A stretch of 10,731 nucleotides of DNA from Thermoproteota archaeon (lineage in GTDB: Archaea; Thermoproteota; Thermoprotei_A; Sulfolobales; Pyrodictiaceae). The stretch covers positions 1 to 10,731 of the forward strand of contig JAADFC010000035.1 of NCBI GenBank assembly GCA_013153105.1. Direction: 5' to 3'. The notes beneath the pieces are model-generated. The model was not told where the DNA came from. It searched no databases and saw only the letters and a program-made list of their open reading frames with translations. This document shows, in pieces, positions 1 to 7,181 of the stretch. Both the position numbers and the translations under genes were made by a program. Numbering within the stretch: the first letter of the stretch is position 1; each line of letters begins with the position of its first letter.

Positions 1-391
1 CCCCGTAGAAGCTGCGGACCCTAAGCTGCAGGGCCGCCCCCTCAACGCTCCGCGGGAACACGTTCAAGTCGCCGTCGGCCCTGCAGAGCACCGCGTAGTC
101 CACGAGCGCTGGCGCCACCACGCCGGGGAAGCCGCCCGGCACAGCCTCGGCGAGCCGCAGGGCAGCCTCCCCCACATTGACGGCCTGGGTGGAGATGTTG
201 TACCCGCCCCCAGACGGGTAGACGTAGACCTCGACCAGCGGCTGCAGAGCCTCCACCGCCCCCCAGGCTACGGCCTCCTGCCCCCTCTCCGAGAGCACCG
301 GCAGAAGGGAGAGGAGGAGCCCGAGCAGCAGCGCGGCGGCAGCCACGGAGGCTACGAAGCCGCGTTCGCGGAGCGCGACCCGGAGGAGCAT
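1..391 (-). CDS. Partial single-pass membrane protein, unknown function
   Basis: I do not recognise this protein. The frame is open from an ATG at 391 to the left edge, giving the first 130 residues of a longer protein. It opens with a short Arg-rich stretch (MLLRVALRERGF), then one strongly hydrophobic Ala/Leu segment at about residues 12-33. A polar region rich in Gly, Val and Tyr follows, probably outside the cell by the positive-inside rule. A short basic helix, one membrane segment and a long outer domain is how FtsX/MacB-like ABC permeases and some pilin-like or anchored proteins begin, but no signature decides between them. It follows argX on the same strand after 45 bases, so it may belong to the arginine transcript or start its own. 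The ribosome site is weak: a G run about 10 bases upstream. I am fairly sure it is coding and unsure of its role. Confidence 0.6.
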   Translation of the reverse strand, partial: MLLRVALRERGFVASVAAAALLLGLLLSLLPVLSERGQEAVAWGAVEALQPLVEVYVYPSGGGYNISTQAVNVGEAALRLAEAVPGGFPGVVAPALVDYAVLCRADGDLNVFPRSVEGAALQLRVRSFYG

Positions 392-416
392 CAGTAGAGC
401 GCCCCCAGGGCCCCTC

Positions 417-428
417 GCCCCCGGGGGC
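417..428. repeat. Perfect 12-base GC palindrome between argX and the membrane gene
   Basis: The sequence GCCCCCGGGGGC is fully self-complementary and lies 8 bases beyond the argX stop. On the transcribed strand it could pair internally, or join a slightly larger stem with the GGGGCCC block near 408-414. No T-run follows, so it is not a typical archaeal terminator. It may slow transcription or translation between the two genes, or be a by-product of the high GC content. Confidence 0.35.
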
Positions 429-436
429 CGGCGTGC

Positions 437-1270
437 TTAGGCCTTAACCTGCCTTCGCATGGCCAGGGAGACCTCCCTGGCGGGGTTCAGGCCGGTCGCC
501 CTCATGAAACCCTTGAACTCTGGGACGCCGTTGACCTCGTTGACCAGGTACCCGTCCCTCGTCTCGAACAGGTCTATCGAGACGAAGAACCCGCCCACAG
601 CGTCGGCGGCGCGTACCGCGAGGTCCTCCAGCTGCGGGTCAGCAGGGAACGCCTCCACGTTGGCGCCGAGGGCAACGTTGCTCCTCCACTCCCCCTCCCT
701 AGCCCGCCTCGTTATGCATCCTAGCAGCCTGCCGTCGACAACTATGCAGCGTATGTCCCGTACCCCCGTCTCCACGTACTCCTGCACTATCGACGCGCGG
801 ACCGGGCCGCAAGGGTGGAAGCTCCGCAGCCTAGCAACCTGCTCCAGCTTCTCCCTACTCCTCGCACGCGCCACCATCCTCCCCCAGCTGCCCACCGCCG
901 GCTTCACCACCACCGGGTAGCCGAGAGCCTCCCCGGCCTCCACGGCGGCCTCCACGCTGTCGGCATAGTAGCTCGCGGGTATCGGCAGCTTAGCCGAGGC
1001 GAGGGCAGCGTACGCGAGCACCTTGTCGCCCGCGGTTATTATAGTCCGGGAGCTGTTCACCGTGAACACCCCGGCAGCCTCGTAGGAGGCGGCGCTGTAC
1101 GCGGCGCGGTACATGGAGACCGGCCTCACCAGCGCAGCCTCAGCCTCCCTGGGCCCCCGCAGGGGGAGCGGCACCCTCCTCACATCCACGCGCCGAACCT
1201 CAGCCCAGCGCGCCAGCTCCTCCTCCAGCAGCCTCTCCTCCAGCCTCGCAATGTCCACTACCAGGTCCAC
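437..1270 (-). CDS. argX: Glutamate-LysW ligase (LysX/ArgX ATP-grasp family)
   Basis: This ATP-grasp enzyme of 277 residues is the usual length for the LysX/ArgX group of RimK relatives. The family joins an amino-acid substrate to the C-terminal glutamate of the carrier protein LysW, using ATP, so later steps act on a protected, carrier-bound intermediate in the cytoplasm. Visible signs are the KPAVGSWGR nucleotide-binding segment (residues 123-131), QEYVETGVRDIR (163-174), and the metal and substrate end NEVNGVPEFKGF (244-255). The Gly-Phe at 254-255 sits where, as I recall, glutamate-specific ArgX proteins have GF and aminoadipate-specific LysX proteins have Asn-Thr or Asn-Ala. Together with the arg/car neighbours this favours arginine over lysine synthesis. 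A dual enzyme, as in some Thermococcales, is possible. The GTG start 11 bases after carB matches the family N-terminus; no clear Shine-Dalgarno precedes it, which suggests coupled translation. Confidence 0.88.
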   Translation of the reverse strand: MDLVVDIARLEERLLEEELARWAEVRRVDVRRVPLPLRGPREAEAALVRPVSMYRAAYSAASYEAAGVFTVNSSRTIITAGDKVLAYAALASAKLPIPASYYADSVEAAVEAGEALGYPVVVKPAVGSWGRMVARARSREKLEQVARLRSFHPCGPVRASIVQEYVETGVRDIRCIVVDGRLLGCITRRAREGEWRSNVALGANVEAFPADPQLEDLAVRAADAVGGFFVSIDLFETRDGYLVNEVNGVPEFKGFMRATGLNPAREVSLAMRRQVKA

Positions 1271-1281
1271 CCGTGGCGTGG

Positions 1282-4200
1282 CTAGAACACCTCCGTTACC
1301 CCAATCATCCTCCAGTAGTCTCTCAGCTCGAGAGCCTCGAGCTTCTCCAGCCCGCCGACCCTGCGGATGCTGAGGGCCAGCATCCTCGCCAGCCTCGCGT
1401 CGAGCACCACCGGCTTGTTGAGGTCTACAGCGGTCCTCCGGATGGCGTAGTCTCTATCCGGCGCGTAGCCGGTCGTCATCACCATGTCTATTATCCCGCT
1501 CTTTATCATCTTGACGGCATCCTCGACGCTCAGCCGCTCAGCCTCCCCAGCCTCCATACCCTCCACAGTAGCCACCGCGTAGCCCTGCTCGCTCATCAGC
1601 CTCGCAGCCTCCTCCAGGTCCTCCCTGCCGCGGCCGGTCGGCGTGTAGACGAGCACCATGCTCCCCCTCCTCGGCAGCCTGTTACCCTGAACACTCAGCC
1701 AGCTCTTCAGCAGGGCCTCCCAGACGCTCCTCCCCAGCGCCGCCACCTCACCGGTGCTCCTCATCTCGGGCCCGAGGCCGGGGTAGGCGCCGCGGAGCCG
1801 GTGCCAGCTGAACTGGGGCGACTTCACCCCATAGTAGCCGCTGGGGCGTAGGAGGATGAAGCCCCCGCGCTCCTCCGCGCCGCGGCTCGGCAGCGTCTCG
1901 ATGCGCCCCCGCAGCGAGGCCTCGGCGGCGCCTCTCATGAGGTTGTAGCCGGTGACCTTGCTGGTGAAGGGCATCGACCTGCTGGCGCGGAGGTTCAACT
2001 CTATAACGTAGACCTTCCCGCCCGAGTATAGGAACTGTATGTTGAACGGCCCCTTTATGCCGAGCACCTCGTTGAGCGCCGCGGCAACCTTCACCATCTC
2101 CCCCACAGCGCTGGGGGGCAGGCTGCTCCAGGGAAGCATCATCGTCGAGTCGCCGCTGTGCACACCGCCAGGCTCCACATGCTCTATAACCGCGCCCACC
2201 GCCACCCTACTATCACCGACAGCATCCACCTCCGCCTCCACGCTATCCTCGAAGAACTTGCTCACAACCACCGGGTACCTCGGCGAGACCCTAGCCGCAG
2301 CCTCTATGTAGGCCTTCAGCTCCTCGGGACTCCACGCGACAGACATGGCAGAGCCGCTCAACACGTAGCTCGGCCTCACCAGGACAGGGTAGCCCACCTC
2401 CTCCGCGAACCTCAGCGCCTCCTCCACGCTAGCCGCAGCCGTCCACGGAGGCTGCCGGAACCCCAGCTCGTCGAGCAGCCTCGAGAACTCGGCCCGATTC
2501 TCGGCCCGGTCCACGCTCCTCCCAGGCGTGCCGAGCAGCCGGACGCCAGCCTCCTCCAGCGGCTTAGCCAGGTTGTTCGCTATCTGACCCCCCAGGAACG
2601 CGACGACACCCACCGGCTTCTCGAACTCGTAGATGTCGAGTACCCGCTCGAGCGTTATCTCCTCGAAGTACAGCTTATCGTTGACATCCCAGTCGGTGCT
2701 CACCGTCTCCGGGTTATAGTTTACCACCGCTACCTCGTAGCCGAGCCTGCGCGCCTCATCGCTATAGTTCACGACGCCCCAGTCGAACTCGACGCTCACC
2801 CCTATCCGGAACACGCCGGCGCCGAGGACGGCTATCGAGGGCCTTCCCCGGCTGAGGGGCTTATCGTCCTCGAAAGCGTTGTATGTCATGTAGAGGTAGT
2901 TGGTCGCCGCGGGCCACTCCGCGGCGAGTGTGTCTATCTGCCGCACCCTAGGCCTATCCAGGCCCAGGCTCCTCCTAGCCTTAACAACCTCGTTGCGGTC
3001 CGCGTCGCTGAGGAGGGCTATCTGCTCGTCGCTGAAGCCGAGCCTCTTCGCCTCAGCTACAAGCTCGAGGTAGTCGAGCGTGCCCGGTCTCGTGTGGCGA
3101 ATCCTCTCGGCGAGCTCGACCACCTCCCGTATCTGGTGGAGGAAGTAGGGGTCTACGCCGGTGGCCTCGTGAACCTCCTCCACTGTGGCGCCCAGCTTAA
3201 ATGCCTTAGCCGCCCATATCGGCCAGTAGGGCTTGCGGCTCCGGAGCTTCTCCATCACCGACCCCAGGTGCTCGGGCTCCTCGTACCGCGGCCCCGCCAC
3301 GAGCCCCGGCTCGCCTATGTCGAGCATCCTTATAGCCTTCTGGAGCGCCTCGATGAAGTTCCTGCCTATAGCCATTACCTCACCTATACTTTTCATCTCA
3401 CTCCCAATGCTCTCCTCGACGCCGGGGAACTTCTGGAGGTCCCACCGTGGCACCTTCACAACTACATAGTCGAGGCTGGGCTCGAAGCAGGCGCACGTCC
3501 TCCCGGTCACCTTGTTCAGAAGCTCGTCGAGACGGTAGCCCAGGGCGAGCTTGGCCGCTATGTAGGCTAGAGGATAGCCTGTGGCCTTGCTCGCCAGCGC
3601 GCTGCTCCTGCTCATACGCGGGTTGGTCTCTATGACATAGTAGTCCCAGCTGTTCCTCGGGTTTAGAGCCAGCTGCACGTTACCCTCTCCCACGAGGCTT
3701 ATGGCCTCGGCCACGCGGAGGCTGGCGCGGCGGAGGAGCTGGTACTCCTGGTCGGTCAGGGTCTGGCACGGCGCTACGACGACGCTCTCCCCAGTGTGCA
3801 CCCCCATCGGGTCCGCGTTCTCGAGGCACGCGACAGCTATCATGTTCCCATAGGCGTCGCGTACAACCTCGTACTCTATCTCCTTCCAGTGGTGCAGGTA
3901 CCTCTCGACGAGCACCTCCCCGCTGCCGCTCTGCGCGAACGCCCTGACAAGCCTCTCCTCAAGCTCCCCCCGGCTCCACGCTATGAAGCTCCCGCCGCCG
4001 CCCAGGTTGAAGCTCACCCTAACGATAACAGGGAACCCTATCTCCTCCGCCGCCTTCAGCGCCTCCTCCACGCTCCTGGCTGGAATGCTGGGCGGGACGG
4101 GGAGCCCACTCTTTATCATCGCCTCCCGGAAGAGGCCCCTGCTCAGGGCGCGCTCTATCCCCTCCACCGGGGTGCCCAGCACCCTCACACCGTACCGCTG

Positions 4201-4524
4201 CAGCACCCCGCGGCGGTGGAGGTCGACGCCGAGGCTGAGGGCGGTCTGGCCCCCGAAGCCCAGGAGTATACCGTCGGGCCGCTCCCTCTCGATGACCTTC
4301 TCGAGGAACCAGGGCTGGAGGGGGCCGAGGTACACGTGGTCGGCCATCTTGTAGCTCGTCTGTATCGTGGCCACGTTGGGGTTCACGAGTACAGTCTCTA
4401 TCCCCTCCTCCCGGAGGGCCTTGAGGGCCTGGCTGCCGCTGTAGTCGAACTCGGCGGCCTCCGCTATCTTTATCGCGCCGCTCCCTATCACCAGGACCTT
4501 CCTCACATCGACCCTCCTCGGCAC
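1282..4524 (-). CDS. carB: Carbamoyl-phosphate synthase large subunit, single-chain
   Basis: CarB makes carbamoyl phosphate from bicarbonate, two ATP and ammonia channelled from CarA, feeding arginine and pyrimidine synthesis. At 1080 residues it is an intact single chain, unlike the split enzyme of some methanogens. The first half has the carboxyphosphate ATP-grasp unit (about 1-400), with FDYSGSQALKALREEG at 26-41, NPRMSRSSALASKATG at 301-316 and MKSIGEVMAIGR at 377-388. A linking oligomerisation region spans about 405-555. The carbamate-phosphorylating half (about 560-945) has EFDWGVVNYSDEARRLGYEV near 579-598 and NLRASRSMPFTSKVTG at 844-859. The C-terminal 130 residues form the MGS-like allosteric domain. 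NPNVATIQTS (48-57) and GVKSPQFSW (899-907) are of archaeal/eukaryotic rather than enterobacterial type. The gene follows carA after 16 bases. The outermost GTG is given as the start; a GTG 18 bases inside, at 4506, has the better ribosome site. Confidence 0.97.
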   Translation of the reverse strand: MPRRVDVRKVLVIGSGAIKIAEAAEFDYSGSQALKALREEGIETVLVNPNVATIQTSYKMADHVYLGPLQPWFLEKVIERERPDGILLGFGGQTALSLGVDLHRRGVLQRYGVRVLGTPVEGIERALSRGLFREAMIKSGLPVPPSIPARSVEEALKAAEEIGFPVIVRVSFNLGGGGSFIAWSRGELEERLVRAFAQSGSGEVLVERYLHHWKEIEYEVVRDAYGNMIAVACLENADPMGVHTGESVVVAPCQTLTDQEYQLLRRASLRVAEAISLVGEGNVQLALNPRNSWDYYVIETNPRMSRSSALASKATGYPLAYIAAKLALGYRLDELLNKVTGRTCACFEPSLDYVVVKVPRWDLQKFPGVEESIGSEMKSIGEVMAIGRNFIEALQKAIRMLDIGEPGLVAGPRYEEPEHLGSVMEKLRSRKPYWPIWAAKAFKLGATVEEVHEATGVDPYFLHQIREVVELAERIRHTRPGTLDYLELVAEAKRLGFSDEQIALLSDADRNEVVKARRSLGLDRPRVRQIDTLAAEWPAATNYLYMTYNAFEDDKPLSRGRPSIAVLGAGVFRIGVSVEFDWGVVNYSDEARRLGYEVAVVNYNPETVSTDWDVNDKLYFEEITLERVLDIYEFEKPVGVVAFLGGQIANNLAKPLEEAGVRLLGTPGRSVDRAENRAEFSRLLDELGFRQPPWTAAASVEEALRFAEEVGYPVLVRPSYVLSGSAMSVAWSPEELKAYIEAAARVSPRYPVVVSKFFEDSVEAEVDAVGDSRVAVGAVIEHVEPGGVHSGDSTMMLPWSSLPPSAVGEMVKVAAALNEVLGIKGPFNIQFLYSGGKVYVIELNLRASRSMPFTSKVTGYNLMRGAAEASLRGRIETLPSRGAEERGGFILLRPSGYYGVKSPQFSWHRLRGAYPGLGPEMRSTGEVAALGRSVWEALLKSWLSVQGNRLPRRGSMVLVYTPTGRGREDLEEAARLMSEQGYAVATVEGMEAGEAERLSVEDAVKMIKSGIIDMVMTTGYAPDRDYAIRRTAVDLNKPVVLDARLARMLALSIRRVGGLEKLEALELRDYWRMIGVTEVF
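4512..4519 (-). promoter_or_regulatory. Strong Shine-Dalgarno pointing to an internal carB start
   Basis: On the minus strand GAGGAGGG lies five bases before an in-frame GTG at 4504-4506. Starting there gives an N-terminus of MRKVLVIGSG, matching the usual crenarchaeal CarB beginning. The upstream GTG at 4524 has only a weaker GGGGTGGG element. The true protein is therefore probably six residues shorter than the longest frame. Confidence 0.55.
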
Positions 4525-4540
4525 CGCGGCCCACCCCTGC

Positions 4541-5677
4541 TCAGAGCGCCTTACCCCGGAGGAGCAGCCTGACGTAGAGGTCGAAGATCCAGCTCGAGTC
4601 CCAGGGGCCCGGCCCCGCCTCCGGGTGGAACTGGGTGGCCAGGACGAGCCCGTCCCGGCTCTTCACGCCCTCGAGCGTACCGTCGTCCGGCTGCCGGAAC
4701 CAGGGCACCAGCCCGGTGCCCTCCAGGCTCTCCCATCGTATAGCGTAGCCGTGGTTGTGCGTAGTTATAATGCACCTCCCCCCGTTGCCCATCTCAACCA
4801 CCGGCTTGTTCACGCCGCGGTGGCCGTAGGGGAGCTTGTAGCTCTCAGCCCCCAGCCCCAGCGCGAGCAGCTGCATCCCGAGGCATATCGCCAGCACCGG
4901 CTTCCCCGAGGTGGCCACCTCAGCGGCGACCCTCGCCTGGTCCCGGAGCAGCGCCGGGTTCCCGGGCCCGTTGCTGAGCACCACACCGTCGTAGCCGTCG
5001 AGCAGCTCCCACGCCTTAGCGGTGCACGGGTACCTGGTTACCTCCACGCCCCTCTCCAGCAGCCTCCGTAGAATCCCGTACTTCACGCCGCAGTCGAGCA
5101 TCGCCACCCTCGCCACAGGCCTCCGCGACCCCGGGCTATGGGTCACCGGCGCCTTGGGGGAAACCATGAGCGCGAACAGCTTCTCGTCGTAGCTGCCCGC
5201 CCTCCTCAGCTTCTCCGCCAGCTCCCCCCAGCTCGGGGGCTCCTCCGAGGCGGGGTACGCAGCAAGGACCCCCATGACTACACCGTGCTCCCTTATCCTC
5301 TCCACAAGCATCCTCGTGTCAACCCTATAGATCCCGGGGACGCCCTCCCCCGCAAGCCACGCGTGGAGGCTCGAGACGCTCGCATAGTGGCTAGGCCTGG
5401 GCAGCTCGGCGACAACGAAACCCTCAACCTGTATCCGGTCAGACTCGTAGTCTATGGGAATCCCGTAGAGGCTGCGGCTCCTGGAGGGGACGCCGTAGTT
5501 GCCCATCATCGGGTGTGTCTCGACGAGTATCTGGCCCCGGTAGCTGGGGTCGGTGAGGCTCTCCGGGTACCCAGTCATAGCCGTGGTGAACACGACCTCG
5601 CCCACCCTCGTTGCGGGGGCGCCGAAGCCGCAGCCCTCCACGGCGAGGCCGTCAGCCAGCAGCAGCCGGGCCCTCAT
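4541..5677 (-). CDS. carA: Carbamoyl-phosphate synthase small (glutaminase) subunit
   Basis: CarA hydrolyses glutamine and passes ammonia to CarB. The 378 residues from the ATG at 5677 match the family length of about 360-390. The N-terminal CarA domain (about 1-150) shows GEVVFTTAMTGYPESLTDPS at 26-45, and the class I glutamine amidotransferase domain fills about 188-378. Its catalytic triad is visible: Cys265 in ICLGMQLLALGLG, and His351 with Glu353 in QFHPEAGPG. SNGPGNP (235-241), GHRGVNKPV (285-293) and THNHGYA (306-312) are also typical. The long upstream extension of this frame overlaps argH in another frame and is not real for most of its length. An earlier in-frame GTG at 5737, overlapping the argH stop as GTGA, would add 20 residues not expected in the family, so I chose the ATG even though its ribosome site (GGGG touching the ATG) is poor. 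Confidence 0.95.
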   Translation of the reverse strand: MRARLLLADGLAVEGCGFGAPATRVGEVVFTTAMTGYPESLTDPSYRGQILVETHPMMGNYGVPSRSRSLYGIPIDYESDRIQVEGFVVAELPRPSHYASVSSLHAWLAGEGVPGIYRVDTRMLVERIREHGVVMGVLAAYPASEEPPSWGELAEKLRRAGSYDEKLFALMVSPKAPVTHSPGSRRPVARVAMLDCGVKYGILRRLLERGVEVTRYPCTAKAWELLDGYDGVVLSNGPGNPALLRDQARVAAEVATSGKPVLAICLGMQLLALGLGAESYKLPYGHRGVNKPVVEMGNGGRCIITTHNHGYAIRWESLEGTGLVPWFRQPDDGTLEGVKSRDGLVLATQFHPEAGPGPWDSSWIFDLYVRLLLRGKAL

Positions 5678-5733
5678 CCCCGTATGGCAACGGAGTAGCG
5701 GGTGCTTGTAGACCCTCACGGGCTGCACCACGG

Positions 5734-7128
5734 TCACCCCCTGCACTCGGCCGCCACCTCGCCGAGCTTCTCCAGGAGCCTCTGCATGGAGCCGACCACG
5801 CGGCTGTAGAGCCGCTCGGCCTCCGCGGCGTCCCGCTCCAGGCGCTGCAGCGCCTCCGCCCGCCCAGCCCCGGGGCGGCAGCCCGTGCTCCTCGCCGCCA
5901 CGAGCTCGAACGGGGAAGCATAGCCCAGGCTCTTCAACAGCTCGCCAGCCCTCCCCTCCCTTATCGCAGCCGCAGCCTCCGCGTAGGCCTCCCGGAACGG
6001 CCTCCCCGTCTTCAGGGCGAGAGCCTCCGCCAGCTCCGCCCCCCAGGCCATGTACCTCTCCGCCAGCTCCTCCAGCCTCTCCCGGCTCCACTCAACCCTT
6101 GGCAGCAGGTCCGCCAGCAGCCACGCCGCCTCCGCAGCGTCCCGGAGCACCATGTAGAGCAGAGGATTAGCCTCCTGCAGGTCCAGGCTATACCCGCTGG
6201 GCAGCCCCTTCTGCACCGAGAGCAGCCCCGCGAGGAGCCCCACAGCCCTGGCAGCCCTGGCCCGGAGCACCTCCAGCGTCGCAGGATTCCTCTTATGGGG
6301 CATGACACTGCTAGTAGCGACATGCTCCTCCGGCAGCCTCGCGGCCCCAACGTAGGGGCTCGAGTACAGCATAAGGTCCTCCGCTATCCTCGAAGCCTCC
6401 ACGAGGAAGAGCGCTGCAGCAGCCGCGGCGGCGGAGACGTCGAACCGGCTCCCAGCAGCGTAGAGGGGGTTCACGATGGCCTCCCGGAACCCCAGCAGCC
6501 ACGCCAGCCTGCCAGGCTCCAGCGGCGCCAGGGTGCCCGCACCAGCCGAGGCGCCCAGCGGGCTGCGGTCCACAAGCCCAGCCGCAGCGGAGGCGAGCTG
6601 GAAGCTCGAGGCGAGCGACTCCTCCCACGCGAGAAGGAGACAGTCCAGCGTGGCGAGCTGGCTGGGCTGGCTGTGCGTGTGGAAGAGAACCGGCACCCCC
6701 TCCAGCCTCCCCGCAGCCTCCAACAGAGCCCTCCTAGCCTCCACAAGCCACCTCAACAGCTCGGCCAGCATCCTGAGGCTGTAGAGCCTCAACGCAGCGG
6801 AGACATGGTCGTTCCTGCTCCTCCCCAGCGGCAGGAACCCCGCAGCCTCACCCGCACGCCGCTGAAGCCAGTCCTCGAGGGCCTCCCAGACGTCCTCGTA
6901 GCCCCCCTCCAGGAGCCCCGGGCCACGCGCGAGAGCCTCACGCAGCGCCTCCGCCAGCCTGCACGCAGCCTCCCCGGGTATGAGCCCACGCTCGCGCAGG
7001 TGGAGCAGGTGAGCAGAGAGGACGAGGACAGCCTCCCGGAATATCTCCCTGTCATGCGGTATACTGCTGGTATACTCGTAGACGACGCTGCCGCCGCCGA
7101 GCCCGACCAGCTCCCGGTACCGGGTCAA
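5734..7128 (-). CDS. argH: Argininosuccinate lyase
   Basis: ArgH splits argininosuccinate into arginine and fumarate, the last step of arginine synthesis. The protein has 464 residues, the normal length, and is mostly helical with very Ala/Leu-rich stretches. Fumarase/aspartase superfamily motifs appear in order: GRSRNDH at 102-108, THSQPSQ at 151-157 with the expected catalytic His152, the flexible signature loop SSVMPHKRNP at 273-282 with its serines, and GLPSGYSLDLQE at 308-319. Some positions differ from bacterial and animal enzymes: EDVW in place of EDVH at 78-81, NDH for NDQ, and MPHKRNP for MPQKKNP. The last resembles adenylosuccinate lyase, but the neighbours and the LPxxYxxDLQE element support ArgH. 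The start is TTG at 7128, preceded by GGTGGTGGG three bases upstream; an in-frame stop at 7162-7164 limits extension. It sits between argG and carA. Confidence 0.92.
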   Translation of the reverse strand: MTRYRELVGLGGGSVVYEYTSSIPHDREIFREAVLVLSAHLLHLRERGLIPGEAACRLAEALREALARGPGLLEGGYEDVWEALEDWLQRRAGEAAGFLPLGRSRNDHVSAALRLYSLRMLAELLRWLVEARRALLEAAGRLEGVPVLFHTHSQPSQLATLDCLLLAWEESLASSFQLASAAAGLVDRSPLGASAGAGTLAPLEPGRLAWLLGFREAIVNPLYAAGSRFDVSAAAAAAALFLVEASRIAEDLMLYSSPYVGAARLPEEHVATSSVMPHKRNPATLEVLRARAARAVGLLAGLLSVQKGLPSGYSLDLQEANPLLYMVLRDAAEAAWLLADLLPRVEWSRERLEELAERYMAWGAELAEALALKTGRPFREAYAEAAAAIREGRAGELLKSLGYASPFELVAARSTGCRPGAGRAEALQRLERDAAEAERLYSRVVGSMQRLLEKLGEVAAECRG

Positions 7129-7134
7129 TGACCC
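7113..7134. repeat. Two overlapping perfect palindromes over the argH start
   Basis: CCCGGTACCGGG (7113-7124) is a perfect 12-base palindrome inside argH codons 2-5. GGGTCA-A-TGACCC (7122-7134) is a perfect 6-base inverted repeat with a one-base centre that covers the TTG start codon and the bases just before it. They share three bases, so in RNA only one stem could form fully at a time. Either would affect access to the argH start. A protein-binding site is also possible, and chance remains likely at this GC content. Confidence 0.4.
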
Positions 7135-7140
7135 ACCACC
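7132..7140 (-). promoter_or_regulatory. Ribosome binding site deciding the TTG start of argH
   Basis: GGTGGTGGG on the minus strand ends three bases before the TTG at 7128. Its GGTG units match the archaeal anti-Shine-Dalgarno sequence. No ATG or GTG lies in frame between the upstream stop and this TTG, so the element supports the rare start codon. Confidence 0.45.
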
Positions 7141-7181
7141 AGCGCCGCCCCGGGGCCCCCCTTATCAGCGCAGCCCCAGCG

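Noticed and set aside
2158..3570. Long plus-strand open frame (470 codons) opposite carB
   Set aside because: It is antisense to the strongly conserved carB, has low-complexity Arg/Pro/Leu/His composition, and is a usual by-product of GC-rich codon bias.
5678..6091. Long N-terminal extension of the carA frame (138 extra codons)
   Set aside because: Most of it overlaps argH in another frame and is Gly/Arg-rich; CarA homology begins at the ATG at 5677.
5734..7128. Adenylosuccinate lyase (purB) as the identity of argH, because of MPHKRNP
   Set aside because: GRSRND and the LPxxYxxDLQE element, the length and the position between argG and carA all indicate argininosuccinate lyase.
5611..7131. 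Long plus-strand open frame (506 codons) opposite argH and the start of carA
   Set aside because: It is a shadow of argH with Pro/Arg/Gln-rich sequence and no recognisable motif; argH has clear family signatures.
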